Part shown: positions 18,310 through 26,478 of the stretch, one piece after another
Numbering within the stretch: position 1 is the stretch's first letter
How the letters are laid out: each line of letters starts with the position of its first letter
From: Paraburkholderia piptadeniae
GTDB taxonomy: Bacteria > Pseudomonadota > Gammaproteobacteria > Burkholderiales > Burkholderiaceae
Length of the DNA stretch: 64,000 nucleotides
Direction: 5' to 3'
Assembly: GCF_900007165.1 (NCBI RefSeq)
Contig: NZ_CYGY02000025.1
Location: 62,001-126,000, forward strand
The notes under the pieces: generated by a model
Database searches by the model: none
What the model saw: only the letters and a program-made list of their open reading frames with translations
What the model was told of the DNA's origin: nothing
Made by a program: the position numbers and the translations under genes

Positions 18310-19971
18310 CTACATTTCGTTCTCGGCGATCCGGCTGGGCAACAGGGCTCCCGTCCGTTCGAGGACGGGGTACGCGGCGGCAGCCACGATATGCGAATTG
18401 ATGAGCTTCAGGTCACGCAGCAGATCGAGGTGCAGTGCGCTGGTTTGTGCAGAGTCGATGCGGCCGGAGCGCAACCGCTCAAAGTGCGAAGCCGTCGCGG
18501 TGGATTCCGCTTCCCTGAAGGCCACCTTCTCGTCAGCCAGCATGCGCGCCGCGCGTTGGTCTTCCGTCATGAACAGCGACGCGGCGGTACGCAGATTGGC
18601 CATCAGGCGGTCCATCATGGCCAGCAGTTCCGCTTCTCCTTCCTTTGAAAACGCGAGTCCGCGCTTCATGCGCTTGGTGGCGTGCGGCAGCAGGTTCCCG
18701 CCTACCACATCGCCAGCCTGCTCGATGTTGATAGCAAACGTCAGGATTTCGTGCACCCGCCGATGGTCGGTCTCCGTAAGCTGTTCGGGATCGAGCGACG
18801 TCAGGTATGTCTTGATCGCGGTATTCAGGTGATCCAGGATGTCATCGCGCCGGCGGGTTTCCACGATCAGCTTCCGGTCGCCGTCCACCAGCGCGGCGCG
18901 GGCACCCGCCAGCATCTCGCCGAGCACATCGGCCAGACGCAGTGCCTCACGTGCCGCATTGCCCAGCGCCACCATCGGCATCTGCCGTGCGGCCGGGTCC
19001 AGATACAGTGGCCGCGACGGGTCGGCTGGGTCGACGCGCTGGGGCAGCAGCCGGGCCAGCAGTCGCGCGTACGGAGACAGCACCGGCAGGAACAGGCAGG
19101 CGAGCACCAGGTTGAACAGCGTATGGAAATCGGCCACCACCCGGGCATTGTCCGGCTCCATCGCGACCATGAGCTGGCCAAGCGGCCCGAGCACGGCGAG
19201 CACCATCACGACGCCCACGGCCCGGGACAGCAGATTGCCCACCGGCAACCGCTTCGACGCCGGATCGCTTGCGGTGGTCCCCTCCAGCAACGGGTTAATG
19301 GCAGTGCCGAGATTCGCGCCCAGCACCAGTGCAAATGCGGCCTCGGGCGGCACCACGTTCTGCGCGCACAGCGACATGATGAGCAGGACGATCGCCACGC
19401 TCGAATGCGCGGCCCACGTCAGACCCGCCGCCAGCAGCACGTCCACCAGCGGCACGGTGGATGCGGCACCCAGGAGCATGCGCAGACTGGGCGCGTCCTC
19501 GTAGTCTGTCATCTGCCCGAGCAACTGATGCAGCGCGAGCAGCATCAGGCCCAGCCCGATCACCGCGCGACCCAGATCGTGTGCCCGTGTATTCGACGCC
19601 TTCCGGAACATCAGCACGCCGACGAGTATCAGCGCGGGCGAGGCCGCTGCAACATCGAACGACAGCACCTGGACGATCAGTGTGGTGCCGACGTTCGCGC
19701 CGAGCATGACGGCGAGCGCGGGGATCAACTCGACGAGGCCGCCAGCAGCGAAGCCGGCCGTCATCAGTCCCGTCGCCGTACTGCTCTGCAATACCGCGGT
19801 GACGCCCATCCCGGCCATGAAGGCGCCCAGTCGCCCGCGCAGAGCGCGACCGAGCAGTGAGCGAAGGCTGGCACCGAATGCGCGCTGGATGCCGGTCTGC
19901 ACCATGTGTGTACCCCACAGCAGCAGCGCAACGGACCCAGCCAGATCAATCAGCGTGAACGTCAATGTCAT
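18310..19971 (-). CDS. Na/Pi cotransporter family protein with C-terminal PhoU domain
   Basis: The 553-residue protein has two inverted Na/Pi repeats: VTAVLQSSTATGLMTAGFAA with GANVGTT in the first, and WAAHSSVAIVLLIM with GANLGTAI in the second, within about eight hydrophobic segments (residues 1-310). A helical PhoU-like region follows (about 345-540, with NIEQAGDVVGGNLL). It probably moves phosphate with sodium across the inner membrane. The ATG at 19971 follows GAGGGCGCT and starts the first membrane segment, which favours it over an upstream ATG. A broken phoU gene lies 700 bp away. Confidence 0.88.
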   Translation of the reverse strand: MTLTFTLIDLAGSVALLLWGTHMVQTGIQRAFGASLRSLLGRALRGRLGAFMAGMGVTAVLQSSTATGLMTAGFAAGGLVELIPALAVMLGANVGTTLIVQVLSFDVAAASPALILVGVLMFRKASNTRAHDLGRAVIGLGLMLLALHQLLGQMTDYEDAPSLRMLLGAASTVPLVDVLLAAGLTWAAHSSVAIVLLIMSLCAQNVVPPEAAFALVLGANLGTAINPLLEGTTASDPASKRLPVGNLLSRAVGVVMVLAVLGPLGQLMVAMEPDNARVVADFHTLFNLVLACLFLPVLSPYARLLARLLPQRVDPADPSRPLYLDPAARQMPMVALGNAAREALRLADVLGEMLAGARAALVDGDRKLIVETRRRDDILDHLNTAIKTYLTSLDPEQLTETDHRRVHEILTFAINIEQAGDVVGGNLLPHATKRMKRGLAFSKEGEAELLAMMDRLMANLRTAASLFMTEDQRAARMLADEKVAFREAESTATASHFERLRSGRIDSAQTSALHLDLLRDLKLINSHIVAAAAYPVLERTGALLPSRIAENEM

Positions 19972-20153
19972 AGCGCCCTCCGTGCTGAACGACGGGTCAT
20001 GTGACTCTTCGTACGGGCGTGTCGCGCCTGGCCTGCACGCTCGCATCAGAACCCGGACCGTTACCGGCTGAACCCTGACGGCGTAAGCGCGACTTCCTCT
20101 CGCAAGCCCCGGTTATTGCCGCTATAGCGCGCAAATATCAGGCCACGTGCGGC

Positions 20154-20579
20154 TCACTTCGATTTTGGTGGCCGGCCAGTCTTGACCGGTTCGACCGCCG
20201 TGACGGCCGCGAGAAGGCGTTTCGTCGGTTCAGACTCCAGCAGAAGCAGGCCCGCGCGCACGAGCTCGCTCTTTTTCACTACAACGCCCGCATCGAGGCA
20301 TCGTTGTTTGAGCACCCCGATCTTTTCATTGTCCGTCCTCGGCATCGTGAAAGTGTCCCGTACGACCTTTTCCCGCTTGACCTGCTCCTTGCGGTCCCGA
20401 ACGACCCGCAACGGAGGCTTTCCAGCGGCTGTTGCCTTCCGGATCTTCGCCATCGTCGCCGAATGGCGAGCCTTCGTCGTATTAACCGACTCGATATCCG
20501 CAACTGCCTCATGGGCACCTGCAGCCGTGTGCGCAGAGGGTCGTTTGCGGCTTCTGTTCCGGGTGACCTGTGGATTCAT
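20154..20579 (-). CDS. small basic protein, possible ribbon-helix-helix DNA-binding protein
   Basis: This 141-residue protein is rich in Lys and Arg in its first 75 residues. The C-terminal part, RDTFTMPRTDNEKIGVLKQR then VVKKSELVRAGLLLLES (about 80-125), resembles a ribbon-helix-helix fold: a short strand followed by two helices. The tail is again basic (RPPKSK). The start ATG at 20579 gives MNPQVTRNRSRKRP. It could be a nucleoid-associated or regulatory protein. No specific family is recognised. It is divergent from the phoU remnant, 65 bp away. Confidence 0.6.
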   Translation of the reverse strand: MNPQVTRNRSRKRPSAHTAAGAHEAVADIESVNTTKARHSATMAKIRKATAAGKPPLRVVRDRKEQVKREKVVRDTFTMPRTDNEKIGVLKQRCLDAGVVVKKSELVRAGLLLLESEPTKRLLAAVTAVEPVKTGRPPKSK

Positions 20580-20644
20580 GGTTTTGCGCAAGTTCGACAA
20601 ACCGTACAAACAGTTTATCGTCTATTGAGCAAAGGGAGTTTTCA

Positions 20645-20948
20645 ATGTCAGACAAGCACATTGCCAGCGGGTTCGACGCTGACCTCGAACACCTGTCGTC
20701 GAGATTTTTCGAGCTGGGGGACTCGTTGAGTAACTCAACTGAACAATGCGATGGAGGCACTCACCCACTTCGACATGGACCTTGTCGGGAAAGTGGTCGA
20801 GGAGGAGCAACGACTCAATGCGATGGAAGTCGAGATCGACGTGGAGTGCTGCAACAGCATCGCGCGGCGCCAGCCCACCGCATCTGACCTGCGTCGACTG
20901 ATGGACTTCTCAAAAGGAGTTATTCGCGGAATGGGTAGACGCGCTTGA
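20645..20948 (+). pseudogene. phoU: frameshifted, C-terminally truncated phoU
   Basis: The first frame starts at 20645 and reads MSDKHIASGFDADLEHLSSR, the classical PhoU start. The match continues in another frame from about 20748, MEALTHFDMDLVGKVVEEEQ, then RLNAMEVEID and NSIARRQPTASDLRRLMDFS, and stops at 20946. A frameshift therefore lies between about 20715 and 20750. PhoU proteins have about 235 residues; here only the first of the two helical-bundle repeats is left. The ribosome site AAAGGGAG and the ATG are intact, so a short product could still be made. PhoU normally couples phosphate uptake by Pst to PhoR signalling. Confidence 0.8.
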
Positions 20949-20969
20949 GGGAGTAGCGCTACTCCCTCA
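20946..20969. terminator. palindrome between phoU remnant and MFS gene
   Basis: A perfect 24-base palindrome, TGAGGGAGTAGC followed by its complement, starts at the stop codon of the phoU remnant and ends 6 bp before the stop of the converging MFS gene. It can fold as a hairpin on both strands. No T run follows, so termination strength is uncertain. Confidence 0.5.
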
Positions 20970-20974
20970 CGTAT

Positions 20975-22423
20975 TCATCGAGCGATGTCATCGAGTGCAA
21001 GACCCGTGGTGCGCGGCCCGAACAGCGCGACCGCCAGCACGACGATCGTCATCGCGCCGCCGATGAAGGCGAACACCCCTCCGACGCCGAACTCGCGCAG
21101 GAAGAACGCGATAAAGAAGCCGACGAAGATCGACGACAGCCGGCTCCACGAGTACACGAAGCCCACCGCGCCGGCGCGCATGCGGGTCGGGAACAATTCG
21201 GCCTGGTACGTGTGCACGATCGTCGAAAGCCAGTTCACCACCAGCGTCTGCACGATGCCAACGGCGATCAGCCAGCCTGGCGCCTTCAACATCGAGAAGA
21301 TCACGCCGATCACCGCCACCGATATCGCGCTCCAGACGAGTTGCCATTTACGCTCGAAGCGGTCCGCGACCAGCATGACGATGAACGGCGCAATCGGATA
21401 AAGCAGCACGATCAGGAACGTGTATTCGAGGCTGCGCGTCACCATGATGCCTTTCGCGATGAGCAGCGTCGGAATCCAGCTGACGAAGCCGTAGTAACCG
21501 ATGGTCTGGAAGAAATTGACGACGACGAGCATCAGCGTGCGACTGCGATACTGCGGGCTGAACGCTTCGCGCAGCGTGCCCTTCTGCTCGTCCGCTTCCG
21601 ACGTTTCGGCGGGTGTTGGCAACTCTTTGCCGTATTCGTTGCGCACGCGCGCTTCGATCATCCGCATCACTCGCTCGGCTTCCTCGGCGCGGCCTTTCTG
21701 CGCGAGCCAGCGGGGCGATTCCGGCAAACGCAGTTGCAGATACCAGACCAGCAGCGCGCCCGCCGAGCCGAGCGCGATCACCCAGCGCCAGCCGTCGAAG
21801 CCGAGTGGCGCGATCGGCACCAGCACCCATGCGAGGAACGCGATCAACGGTGCGCAAATCTGCGCGACGCCGTACACGAGTCCGAAGGCCATCCCGCGCG
21901 CGTGACGCGGCGTCAGCTCCGACACGTAAGAGTCGATGGTCACGTACTGCACGCCCACGCCGATGCCGCAGATGAGACGCCATACATTGAGGCCGAGCGC
22001 CGTGTCCTGAAACGCGATGACGATGGTCGCGACGCAGTACCACAGCATCGACGCGGCGAACACGCGGCGCCGGCCGAAGCGGTCCGCGAGGCTGCCGAAG
22101 ACGATCGTCCCGATGAACAGACCGACGAACAGCGATGCAAGAAAACCTGCAAGGCCGTTCATCGCGAAGAAGGTCGGCGTGGTGGGCGTGAGGATGCCCG
22201 AGTGAAACAGCCCCGGTGCGATGTAGCCCGCGAAATACACGTCGTAGAGTTCGAAGAATCCGCCCAGCGCGACAAGCGTGAGCAGCTTCCACATGGTGGC
22301 CGTCATCGGCAGACGGTCGAAACGGGCGGTCACGGTGCCGGCGGTGACGGGGCGTGACAAATAATCCGCCATTTCAGGCGAGCCGACGACATCCGCGCCG
22401 ATCGCCCTGTTCGGGGTGCTCAT
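20975..22423 (-). CDS. MFS transporter, carboxylate/aromatic-acid or sugar-porter type
   Basis: The 482-residue inner-membrane protein has twelve predicted helices. The motif A loop GSLADRFGRRRVF lies between helices 2 and 3 (about 98-110), and GGFFELYDVYFAGYIAPGL lies in helix 1. The ATG at 22423 follows AGGAGGAA at ideal spacing. The closest relatives by motif are organic-anion porters. Its promoter (22618-22671) is almost the same as that of the CoA-dependent operon at 28881-28935, which points to import of that operon's substrate, probably a carboxylic acid. Confidence 0.85.
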   Translation of the reverse strand: MSTPNRAIGADVVGSPEMADYLSRPVTAGTVTARFDRLPMTATMWKLLTLVALGGFFELYDVYFAGYIAPGLFHSGILTPTTPTFFAMNGLAGFLASLFVGLFIGTIVFGSLADRFGRRRVFAASMLWYCVATIVIAFQDTALGLNVWRLICGIGVGVQYVTIDSYVSELTPRHARGMAFGLVYGVAQICAPLIAFLAWVLVPIAPLGFDGWRWVIALGSAGALLVWYLQLRLPESPRWLAQKGRAEEAERVMRMIEARVRNEYGKELPTPAETSEADEQKGTLREAFSPQYRSRTLMLVVVNFFQTIGYYGFVSWIPTLLIAKGIMVTRSLEYTFLIVLLYPIAPFIVMLVADRFERKWQLVWSAISVAVIGVIFSMLKAPGWLIAVGIVQTLVVNWLSTIVHTYQAELFPTRMRAGAVGFVYSWSRLSSIFVGFFIAFFLREFGVGGVFAFIGGAMTIVVLAVALFGPRTTGLALDDIAR

Positions 22424-22617
22424 CGTGTCTTCCTCCTGTGCGGCCTGTCTCAATGGTCGCTATGGTCGAGCCCGCATCGTTGCGGACGTGAATGTCGGGA
22501 TACTAATTATTCGCATGCGAGTCGCAGTGATCGCGAGCGCCGGGCTATCAGGTTCACCGACACGCCGCGCTTCCGTCCACTCGCCAGGCTGCGATTCCCT
22601 TTCAGTATTAGTAGCGC

Positions 22618-22671
22618 CCAGTCTAGTGACGCGCACGATGACCCACAATACTTGATCGTTGAATCAACGTC
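22618..22671 (-). promoter_or_regulatory. promoter and operator of the MFS gene, copy 1 of a 28-bp element
   Basis: Read on the minus strand, a 28-bp block (22644-22671) ends in a -35-like TTGTGG and is followed after 17 bp by TAGACT as -10. The block contains the 13-base palindrome CGTTGAATCAACG within the larger inverted repeat TTGAT-N6-ATCAA. The same 28 bp and the same -10 are found at 28881-28935 upstream of the CoA operon. The palindrome sits just upstream of the -35 box, the usual place for an activator. The leader to the MFS start is about 190 bp. Confidence 0.7.
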
Positions 22672-22735
22672 GCTTTGTTCGCGCATCGATGCGATGCGTC
22701 GCGTGACCATCGCCCGTCGATGCCGCGGCGCATGC

Positions 22736-22762
22736 AACAAAAACGGCCCTCGCCGGGCCGTT
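22736..22762 (-). terminator. rho-independent terminator of the CoA-dependent operon
   Basis: On the minus strand AACGGCCC, a 5-base loop and GGGCCGTT are followed by a T-rich run (TTTTTGTT in total with the stem end). It lies 66 bp past the stop of the HTH-citrate-synthase gene. It separates that operon from the MFS promoter, so the transporter needs its own promoter. Confidence 0.75.
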
Positions 22763-22827
22763 CATTCGGGTGTCGTTTGACGAGGGCGCGATCAGCGATG
22801 CAAACGGAAATACAAACGGGGATGCAA

Positions 22828-24189
22828 TCAGAGATGAGATTCCGACGCGAGCATCGCGCCGTCGACGGGCAGCACGTCCGCTGCGCTGTTCGAAGCAGCG
22901 GGACACGCCTGCAAGTAATCGGCGCGCGGACGGATCAGCGCGCCGGACGTGCGTTGCTCGACGATATGGGCAACCCATCCCGCCGAGCGGCTGATGATGA
23001 ACAACGCGAATGCGCTGCGCGGCGGCAGGCCCAATGCAATCGTCAGCAACGTCAGGCCGATTTCGAGGCTCGGCAGACAGCCGTGCCTCGCGGCAATGTC
23101 GAGCGCCGCATACAGCGGCTCGACGGACGGATGACGGCCCGCGAGCCGCCGCACGACGTCGATCAGATAGCGGGCGCGCGGATCGCCTTCCGGGTACAGC
23201 GGATGATTGAAGCCCGGCAGATTGCGATGCGCCGCATAGTGCTCTTCGAAGAGACGTTGCGCCTGCGCGACCGTCTTGCATGCGCGCAGCAGGTCTTCCG
23301 TGGCTTCGTACGAGCGCGCGGACGTGAGCCCCGTTTGCGTCAGGATCGCGGCTGCCACGCATTCGCCGACATCGGCGCCCGCCGACGCGGCGATGCGCGC
23401 GACGAAGGTCGCCTGCGCGAGTTCGTGATCGGCGCACAGCACGAGGGCCGCGTCGAGCGCGGCAACATGCTGCGGCGAGACCGTGCCGCCCAGCACCGCA
23501 AGCAGCGTCGCGGACAGCCCGCCGCTCCGTTTGCGAGCGGACGTTGCCGCCGCGCCGTCGTGCGGCCGGCGCAGATGGCCGAGGCAATGCGCCATCGTCG
23601 CGATCATGCGACTCGCCGCGACGAACTGCACATCGGACGAGCGCACGCCGCGCAGATGCTCGCTGCCGAAGCGCAACGCGATGTCGGCGAAGAAGCGCAC
23701 GAGTTCGCGTCGGGGCTGCAAGCCCGCGGTGCCAGGCCATGCGTCGGCGAAACGCAGCGTGCGGGCGCACGGTTGCCAGGACAACGTGATGTCGTCGCCC
23801 GTATTCCACAGCGCTTTCACGACGGCTTCGAACGTCTGTCCGTCGCGGGCCATGTCGAGCGCCGCCACGCCGCGATAGCGCGGCCCTTGCGCGGTGATCT
23901 CCGTGAGCGTGCTGGAAATGATGGGCTCGCCCCAGCGCATCGCGGCGGCCGCAACGGGAGCATGACCGCTGCGCGCATCGGCACGCGACTTCATGCGCTC
24001 GACGTCCTGGCGCGCGTACAGGCGACGTCCCTTGTCGCCTTGCGGCACGCTGCGTATCCAGCCGCGGCTGACATAGGCATACAGCGTTTGCAGCTTGATC
24101 TGGAGGAGCGCGAGCGTTTCGGCGCGCGTCAGGTAGTCGCCGGGCGCGTGCGCGAGCGCCGCTGCGCCGTCTTGTCGGTTGCGTGGCAC
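22828..24189 (-). CDS. HTH domain fused to a citrate-synthase-like domain with lost catalytic residues
   Basis: The 453-residue protein has an excisionase/MerR-like HTH (about 19-65, LTRAETLALLQIKLQTLYAY and SRGWIRSVPQ) fused to a citrate-synthase fold. The fold is clear from VLCADHELAQATFVARIAAS and PGFNHPLYPEGDPRARYL (His 329). The usual catalytic histidine motif G-P-x-H-G-G is replaced by GLTSARSY (287-294), and the usual aspartate of S-L-D-F is a glutamate in PSLEIG (376). Citrate-forming activity is therefore unlikely, and a regulatory role that senses an acyl-CoA or oxoacid is possible. A GTG at 24189 after AAGGAGATCGAG was chosen; an ATG at 24267 has no such site. It is the last gene of the operon. 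Confidence 0.75.
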   Translation of the reverse strand: MPRNRQDGAAALAHAPGDYLTRAETLALLQIKLQTLYAYVSRGWIRSVPQGDKGRRLYARQDVERMKSRADARSGHAPVAAAAMRWGEPIISSTLTEITAQGPRYRGVAALDMARDGQTFEAVVKALWNTGDDITLSWQPCARTLRFADAWPGTAGLQPRRELVRFFADIALRFGSEHLRGVRSSDVQFVAASRMIATMAHCLGHLRRPHDGAAATSARKRSGGLSATLLAVLGGTVSPQHVAALDAALVLCADHELAQATFVARIAASAGADVGECVAAAILTQTGLTSARSYEATEDLLRACKTVAQAQRLFEEHYAAHRNLPGFNHPLYPEGDPRARYLIDVVRRLAGRHPSVEPLYAALDIAARHGCLPSLEIGLTLLTIALGLPPRSAFALFIISRSAGWVAHIVEQRTSGALIRPRADYLQACPAASNSAADVLPVDGAMLASESHL

Positions 24190-24309
24190 CTCGATCTCCT
24201 TGCCGGCGCAAGGGCGCCGTACGGGGGCACAGTGACCGACAAGATAATCGAATGCCTGAGCGCTCACAATCCGGTGATGCCAGTAGCCATATGCGGTCTC
24301 ACGGTGTCG

Positions 24310-25242
24310 CTACGCGTGAACGGGTGCCTGCGCCCGATACGTCTTCGGAATGCCCGCCTTCGGCACCTGTCCGTACATCGGCTCGGCGGGCACGCCTTCA
24401 TGCAGCAGATCGCGCGCGGCGATCAGCCTTTCCAGGTCGATGCCCGTATCGAAGCCCATGCTTTCCAGCATGAAGACAAGGTCTTCGGTGACGATGTTGC
24501 CCGACGCGCCCGGCGCAAACGGGCAGCCGCCAAGGCCCGCCAGCGCCGAATCGAAAGAGCGAATGCCCTCTTCGAGACCTGCGAGCGCATTCGCGAGGCC
24601 GAGCCCCATCGTGTCGTGCAGATGCAGCTTGGTCAGCTTGCCGCCGATTTCGGCGCGCACCGCTCTGACCATCTTTCGCACTTGCGCCGGATTGCCGTAG
24701 CCGACCGTATCGGCCAGCGCGACGGCATCGACGCCTGCTTCGGCCAGCGCCACGGCTGTTTCGATCACTTTCTCCAGCGCAATGACGCCGTCGATCGCGC
24801 AACCGAACGCAGTCGCACAGCCGGGCTCGATCGCCATCGGCCGTTCCTGTTCCCTGACCCATTCGACGATGCGGCGCACTTCCGCGACCTGCTCCATCGT
24901 GCCCTTGCGCGTGTTCGACCGGCTGTGTCCTTCGCTCACCGAGACGGGCACGCCGACGCCATGCGCGCCCGCCGCATACGCCGCCTGCGCGCCGCGCAGA
25001 TTGGGCACGAGCGCCATGACGCGCAAGCCCGGCTGTTGTAGCGCCGCTTTCACGATCGCTTCCGTGTCGGCCATCTGCGGCACGAGCCTGGGCGGCACGA
25101 AACTGCCGACTTCGATCTCGCCGACGCCCGCCTGCGCAATTGCCGCGATCCAGCGCGTCTTCTGCTCCGTCGGCATGATTTCATGCGCCATCTGCAGGCC
25201 ATCGCGCGGCCCGACTTCGCATACCGCCACCTTCTCTTTCAT
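24310..25242 (-). CDS. hydroxymethylglutaryl-CoA lyase family enzyme
   Basis: The 310-residue TIM-barrel protein has the DRE-TIM start VAVCEVGPRDGLQ (about 4-17), the metal-binding histidines in LTKLHLHDTMGLGLANA and the catalytic-cysteine loop LGGCPFAPGASGNIVTEDL (about 258-276). This family cleaves branched 3-hydroxyacyl-CoAs such as HMG-CoA to a ketone body and acetyl-CoA. In the operon it follows two CoA-transferases and two MaoC hydratases, so the substrate is probably a branched dicarboxylyl-CoA made by activation and hydration. Whether it is HMG-CoA itself is not shown. Confidence 0.85.
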   Translation of the reverse strand: MKEKVAVCEVGPRDGLQMAHEIMPTEQKTRWIAAIAQAGVGEIEVGSFVPPRLVPQMADTEAIVKAALQQPGLRVMALVPNLRGAQAAYAAGAHGVGVPVSVSEGHSRSNTRKGTMEQVAEVRRIVEWVREQERPMAIEPGCATAFGCAIDGVIALEKVIETAVALAEAGVDAVALADTVGYGNPAQVRKMVRAVRAEIGGKLTKLHLHDTMGLGLANALAGLEEGIRSFDSALAGLGGCPFAPGASGNIVTEDLVFMLESMGFDTGIDLERLIAARDLLHEGVPAEPMYGQVPKAGIPKTYRAQAPVHA

Positions 25243-25296
25243 CGCACCGCTCCTTCAGATAGTTCGTTCAGCGGGCCGATGCGCCTGTCGGCACAG

Positions 25297-26478
25297 TCAG
25301 CGCAGCACGCCCGCTTCTGTCAAGGTTTCGATTTCGCTCGCGTCGAGTCCCAGCAACTCTCTGAACACGTAGTCGTTGTGTTCGCCGAGGCGCGGCGGCG
25401 GCGCGAAGTCGCCGCGAAAGCCTTCGCTGTCGCGCCACGACAGTGCGATGTTGCGCGAGCCATCGGCAAGCTCGGGAAACAACCCGCGCCCGGCGAAATA
25501 AGGGTCTTCCATCACGGCGCCGATATGCCGCGAACGCGCCGCCGGCACGCCGCGCGATTGCAACGCGTCGAGCGCCCGCGCGGCCGGCTGGCCGGCGAGC
25601 CACGCAGCGAGCAGATCGTCCGCTTCCGGACGATGCGCGGCGCGCGCCAGTGCGTCGGCGAAGCGCGAGTCCGTGGCGAGTTCCGGCTTGCGCATCGCAT
25701 CGCACAGCGCGCGCCATTGCCCGTCGTCGCAGACGGACACGGCGAGCCACGCGTCATCGCCCGCGCAGCGAAAGCATCCGGACGGCGCGGCGCTCCACTC
25801 GCGAGCGCCGCTCGCGGCGGGCGTATCGCTGCCCAACGCTTCGCGGAACAGCAATTCGGGCAGCAGCGCGACGGTACTCTCGAGCATCGAAAGATCGATG
25901 AACGCGCCCTCGCCCGTCACGCGCCGGTGGCGGATCGCTGCCAGCACCGCGCAGCACTCCCACAGCGCCGTGATCGGATCGGTCCACGCGGGCAGGATGC
26001 CCATCGCCTCGACCCGCTCGTTCGGCGTGCCGATCACGCTGGCACGGCCGCTGTAGGCCTGCAACAGCGAGCCGTAGGCGAGCGCGTCGCGCTGTGGTCC
26101 CTCGCGGCCCGTGCCGGATGCCGAGACGAAGATCAGATCGGGCCGGATCGCGGCCAGCGTCGGATAGTCGAGCCCGAACTTCGCCAGCACGCCGTTCGAG
26201 AAGTTCTCGACCACCATGTCGCTCTGCGCGATCAGACGGCGCAGCAGCTCCGGCCCTTGCGGGCGGCTGAGATTGATCGTGCAGCTCTTCTTGCCCGCGT
26301 TCACCACGGCCCACCATGGCTGACGCTGCGTGTGCTCGCGCCGCGTCGACGATTCGATCTTGATCACTTCCGCGCCCATGCCCGCGAGCATCTTGGTGGT
26401 CATCGGGCCGGCCAGCACCCAGCTGAAATCGATGACGCGCAGGCCCGACAACGCCGCCCTTCCCGTTTCTCTCATCAC
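25297..26478 (-). CDS. CaiB/BaiF (type III) CoA-transferase 1
   Basis: The 393-residue protein opens LSGLRVIDFSWVLAGPMTTK and has the family segments AEVIKIES and KKSCTINLSRPQG. The likely catalytic aspartate is in ILPAWTDPITAL (about 170). Such enzymes move CoA between carboxylic acids without ATP. Its ATG at 26478 overlaps the stop of the preceding CoA-transferase gene (ATGA), and two such genes in a row suggest either a heteromeric enzyme or two different acids. Confidence 0.85.
   Translation of the reverse strand: MMRETGRAALSGLRVIDFSWVLAGPMTTKMLAGMGAEVIKIESSTRREHTQRQPWWAVVNAGKKSCTINLSRPQGPELLRRLIAQSDMVVENFSNGVLAKFGLDYPTLAAIRPDLIFVSASGTGREGPQRDALAYGSLLQAYSGRASVIGTPNERVEAMGILPAWTDPITALWECCAVLAAIRHRRVTGEGAFIDLSMLESTVALLPELLFREALGSDTPAASGAREWSAAPSGCFRCAGDDAWLAVSVCDDGQWRALCDAMRKPELATDSRFADALARAAHRPEADDLLAAWLAGQPAARALDALQSRGVPAARSRHIGAVMEDPYFAGRGLFPELADGSRNIALSWRDSEGFRGDFAPPPRLGEHNDYVFRELLGLDASEIETLTEAGVLR

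Noticed and set aside
18682-19860. 392-codon plus-strand frame opposite the Na/Pi cotransporter
   Set aside because: The translation is dominated by Gln, His and Arg and has no domain; the minus strand carries the conserved transporter.
22828-24189. Assignment as a methylcitrate or citrate synthase (prpC/gltA)
   Set aside because: The active-site histidine motif and the aspartate are absent, an HTH domain is fused, and no other propionate genes are nearby.
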